A stretch of DNA of 33,567 bases, from the NCBI GenBank assembly GCA_904502005.1, contig CAJGDC010000017.1:1-33567 (forward strand), given 5' to 3'. The number at the start of each line of letters is the position of its first letter. Position 1 is the stretch's first letter. Position numbers and translations under genes: made by a program. This document shows, in pieces, positions 32,307 to 33,567 of the stretch. The notes beneath the pieces were generated by a model that made no database searches, was not told the origin of the DNA, and saw nothing but the letters and a program-made list of their open reading frames with translations. The stretch comes from an uncultured Alistipes sp. (GTDB lineage Bacteria > Bacteroidota > Bacteroidia > Bacteroidales > Rikenellaceae).

Positions 32307-33392
32307 CTACTTTTCTACTATCGCCGTAACCTTCAATCGCTTTGTAGGTTGCTGCGGGTCGTTTGTTATAATCAAAATATCTCCTGTCACTGCTCCAAAA
32401 TCGGACTTAGAGGGGTTGAAACTCACCTCAAGTGTTGCAACTTGGTCGCTAGCAATGGTGCTTCTTCCCTTAAGAGAATAACTAAACGCATTGCTGCTGC
32501 ACTCTATAGCTCTGATAATCAATGGCTCAAGACCAATATTGCGTATCTCTACAGAATGTGAAACTGTCGAATTGGAGTGTTTCAAAGTGCCAAATTTAAT
32601 AAAATTTTCGCTTAATTGTATCTTCTGCCACTCTTTATCTGTGTTGTTTTTGCGACTGTCTATGGCTATGCCGTTGATAATGAGCGGATAAGTGGAGCGA
32701 ATGCCGTCTATGTCAATGTAGAGCACATCTTGCAAAGTTCCATACTTGTTACATCCCTCAGGCAGTGCATACCCAAAGTCTATCACTCCACTCTGATGTG
32801 CAGCGAGAGTTGTGGGATAGCTTAAAGATAGCTGCCCACTCTCAACGCTCGGAATAAGGCGTATGGATATTTGTTGGTTAGAGGTGTTTATAATTCCAAA
32901 GCTGCTACGTGTGACCTTACTATGTTCTACATAGCCAAAAGCGTGGTGGTTTACCTCTAACCTTACACCGTTACTCAAAATTATTGGATATTGCTCCTCA
33001 ATACTCTTCTTGCGTGGGGTTATACTGCCCGATATTGAGATTGTCTGCCTGCCCTCAGAGGTGGTGATGACAATCTTGCGGAAAAAATTGCCCTCGGGTT
33101 GATTCATCGGGTCAAAGTTGATATCTATCTTACTACTCTTGCCTGGTAGAATCGGCTGGCGAGGAAAAATAGCCTTTGTGCAGCTACATCCACCAGTGAC
33201 ATCAAGCACAACTATCGGTTTATTTGTAGCGTTTGTAAATTCAAACGCATAGTTGACAACACCGCCGTCCTCTGCAATTGTGCCAAAGTCGTGACGCTGC
33301 ATCTCAAAACTCAAAGAGGCCTGCTGTGCTACTGCCGAGAAAGAAAAAAACGCAGAGATAATTATTATATATATAGGTAAAATTGCTTTCAT
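32307..33392 (-). CDS. DUF1573 domain exported protein
   Basis: This 361-residue protein has a signal peptide (MKAILPIYIIIISAFFSFSAVA). DUF1573 (ASH-like Ig fold) is seen at about residues 30-130: HDFGTIAEDGGVVNYAFEF, then KPIVVLDVTGGCSCTKAIFP, then the PGKSSKIDINFDP strand. A second, related block occupies about 255-360 (NFIKFGTLKHSNSTVSHSVEI, IECSSNAFSYSLKG, TLEVSFNPSKSDFG). The family is common on Bacteroidota envelopes; its role is unclear. It is the first gene of the run with nfnA, nfnB and the CAP protein, at 5-bp spacing from nfnA. The ATG lies 4 nt after its -7 box, so it is probably leaderless. Confidence 0.87.
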   Translation of the reverse strand: MKAILPIYIIIISAFFSFSAVAQQASLSFEMQRHDFGTIAEDGGVVNYAFEFTNATNKPIVVLDVTGGCSCTKAIFPRQPILPGKSSKIDINFDPMNQPEGNFFRKIVITTSEGRQTISISGSITPRKKSIEEQYPIILSNGVRLEVNHHAFGYVEHSKVTRSSFGIINTSNQQISIRLIPSVESGQLSLSYPTTLAAHQSGVIDFGYALPEGCNKYGTLQDVLYIDIDGIRSTYPLIINGIAIDSRKNNTDKEWQKIQLSENFIKFGTLKHSNSTVSHSVEIRNIGLEPLIIRAIECSSNAFSYSLKGRSTIASDQVATLEVSFNPSKSDFGAVTGDILIITNDPQQPTKRLKVTAIVEK

Positions 33393-33396
33393 GGCA

Positions 33397-33429
33397 CAAA
33401 GTTACACTTTTTTTTAATTTTTTTCACAA
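33397..33429 (-). promoter_or_regulatory. Promoter for the DUF1573-nfnAB-CAP operon
   Basis: The minus strand reads TAACTTTG at 33404-33397, then TGCC and ATG. TTG (33429-33427) stands 22 bp upstream, slightly longer than the usual 20. The T-rich tract between them is A-rich on the minus strand. Confidence 0.62.
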
Positions 33430-33433
33430 AATA

Positions 33434-33465
33434 TTTGGTGGATAAAAAAAAAGCCCCTATATTTG
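33434..33465 (+). promoter_or_regulatory. tRNA-Asn promoter
   Basis: TTTG at 33434-33437, 20 bp of A-rich spacer, TATATTTG at 33458-33465, then about 43 nt to the tRNA. It is divergent from the DUF1573 promoter. Confidence 0.72.
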
Positions 33466-33508
33466 CACCACGAAAAACGCAGAACACTCTGCGATGGTTC
33501 TTAAAAAT

Positions 33509-33567
33509 GCCTGAATAGCTCAGTCGGTTAGAGCACATGACTGTTAATCATGGGGTCCTAGGTTCAA
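33509..33567 (+). tRNA. tRNA-Asn (GTT), truncated by the window end
   Basis: The acceptor GCCTGAA is followed by the D arm GCTC-AGTCGGTTA-GAGC and an anticodon stem CATGA/TCATG around loop CTGTTAA, giving anticodon GTT (33543-33545), Asn. The T arm begins CTAGGTTCAA and is cut off at the window end. The first base could be 33508 or 33509. Confidence 0.9.

Overview
The window looks like chromosomal core DNA from a Bacteroidota bacterium, most likely order Bacteroidales. The evidence is the promoters, which repeatedly fit TTG-N20-TAnnTTTG, and the gene content: type III glutamine synthetase, DUF4270, DUF4251, DUF1573, an OmpH-like lipoprotein, a eukaryote-type GH13_8 branching enzyme and a UvrA with the Bacteroidota form of zinc finger 1. 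A Rikenellaceae/Alistipes-like source would fit, but I cannot place it to genus. I see no rRNA, CRISPR array, transposase, integrase or phage gene. One tRNA (Asn) is cut by the right edge.

Layout. 1-318 is the C-terminal end of pyruvate:ferredoxin oxidoreductase. 319-635 is a repeat-rich intergenic block. 636-2442 holds two secreted proteins facing each other (a PEGA/DUF1566-like protein and a DUF4251 protein) with a shared terminator. 2563-4188 is a Gfo/Idh/MocA oxidoreductase with a Tat-like leader, followed six bases later by tatA. 4313-6915 is uppP-truB-queA. 6954-9483 is a lone GT5 N-terminal domain overlapping a DUF4270 lipoprotein gene. 9568-13056 is topA and a secreted C1 peptidase. 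13057-13360 holds two tandem copies of an unusual palindromic element. 13361-16580 (minus strand) is a secreted propeller-like protein followed by glgB. 16639-20259 (minus) is a TSUP permease followed by uvrA. 20355-21957 (plus) is cvfB plus a methyltransferase. 22122-24296 (minus) is glutamine synthetase III behind two operator-like sites. 24484-25856 (minus) is an OmpH-like lipoprotein and the diadenylate cyclase cdaA. 25943-26281 (minus) is an unrecognised 112-residue protein. 26362-28076 (plus) is ispE plus a secreted EEP hydrolase. 28175-33392 (minus) is an apparent operon: DUF1573 protein, NfnA, NfnB, CAP-domain protein.

How the genes fit together. Pyruvate:ferredoxin oxidoreductase at one end and NfnAB at the other are both ferredoxin-linked enzymes of anaerobic metabolism. 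uppP recycles the lipid carrier for envelope synthesis. cdaA makes c-di-AMP. glgB, and possibly the GT5-like protein, relate to glycogen. The rest is mostly housekeeping (tRNA modification, topology, DNA repair, isoprenoids, nitrogen assimilation) plus exported proteins of unknown role.

The most unusual signal is not a gene. Three intergenic palindromic elements (311-434, 13056-13183, about 13183-13310) share a fixed-length core of 69-70 bp. The core has a conserved 23-nt tip inside stems whose sequence differs from copy to copy while pairing is largely kept. Two of the three begin at the stop codon of the preceding gene. Other non-coding signals are in-register degenerate heptamer arrays (YRGCYAA) at three gene ends, a mirror-symmetric divergent promoter at 20281-20328, tandem operator-like sites 32 bp apart upstream of glnN, and three genes whose start codon lies exactly 4 nt after the -7 box, suggesting leaderless transcripts.
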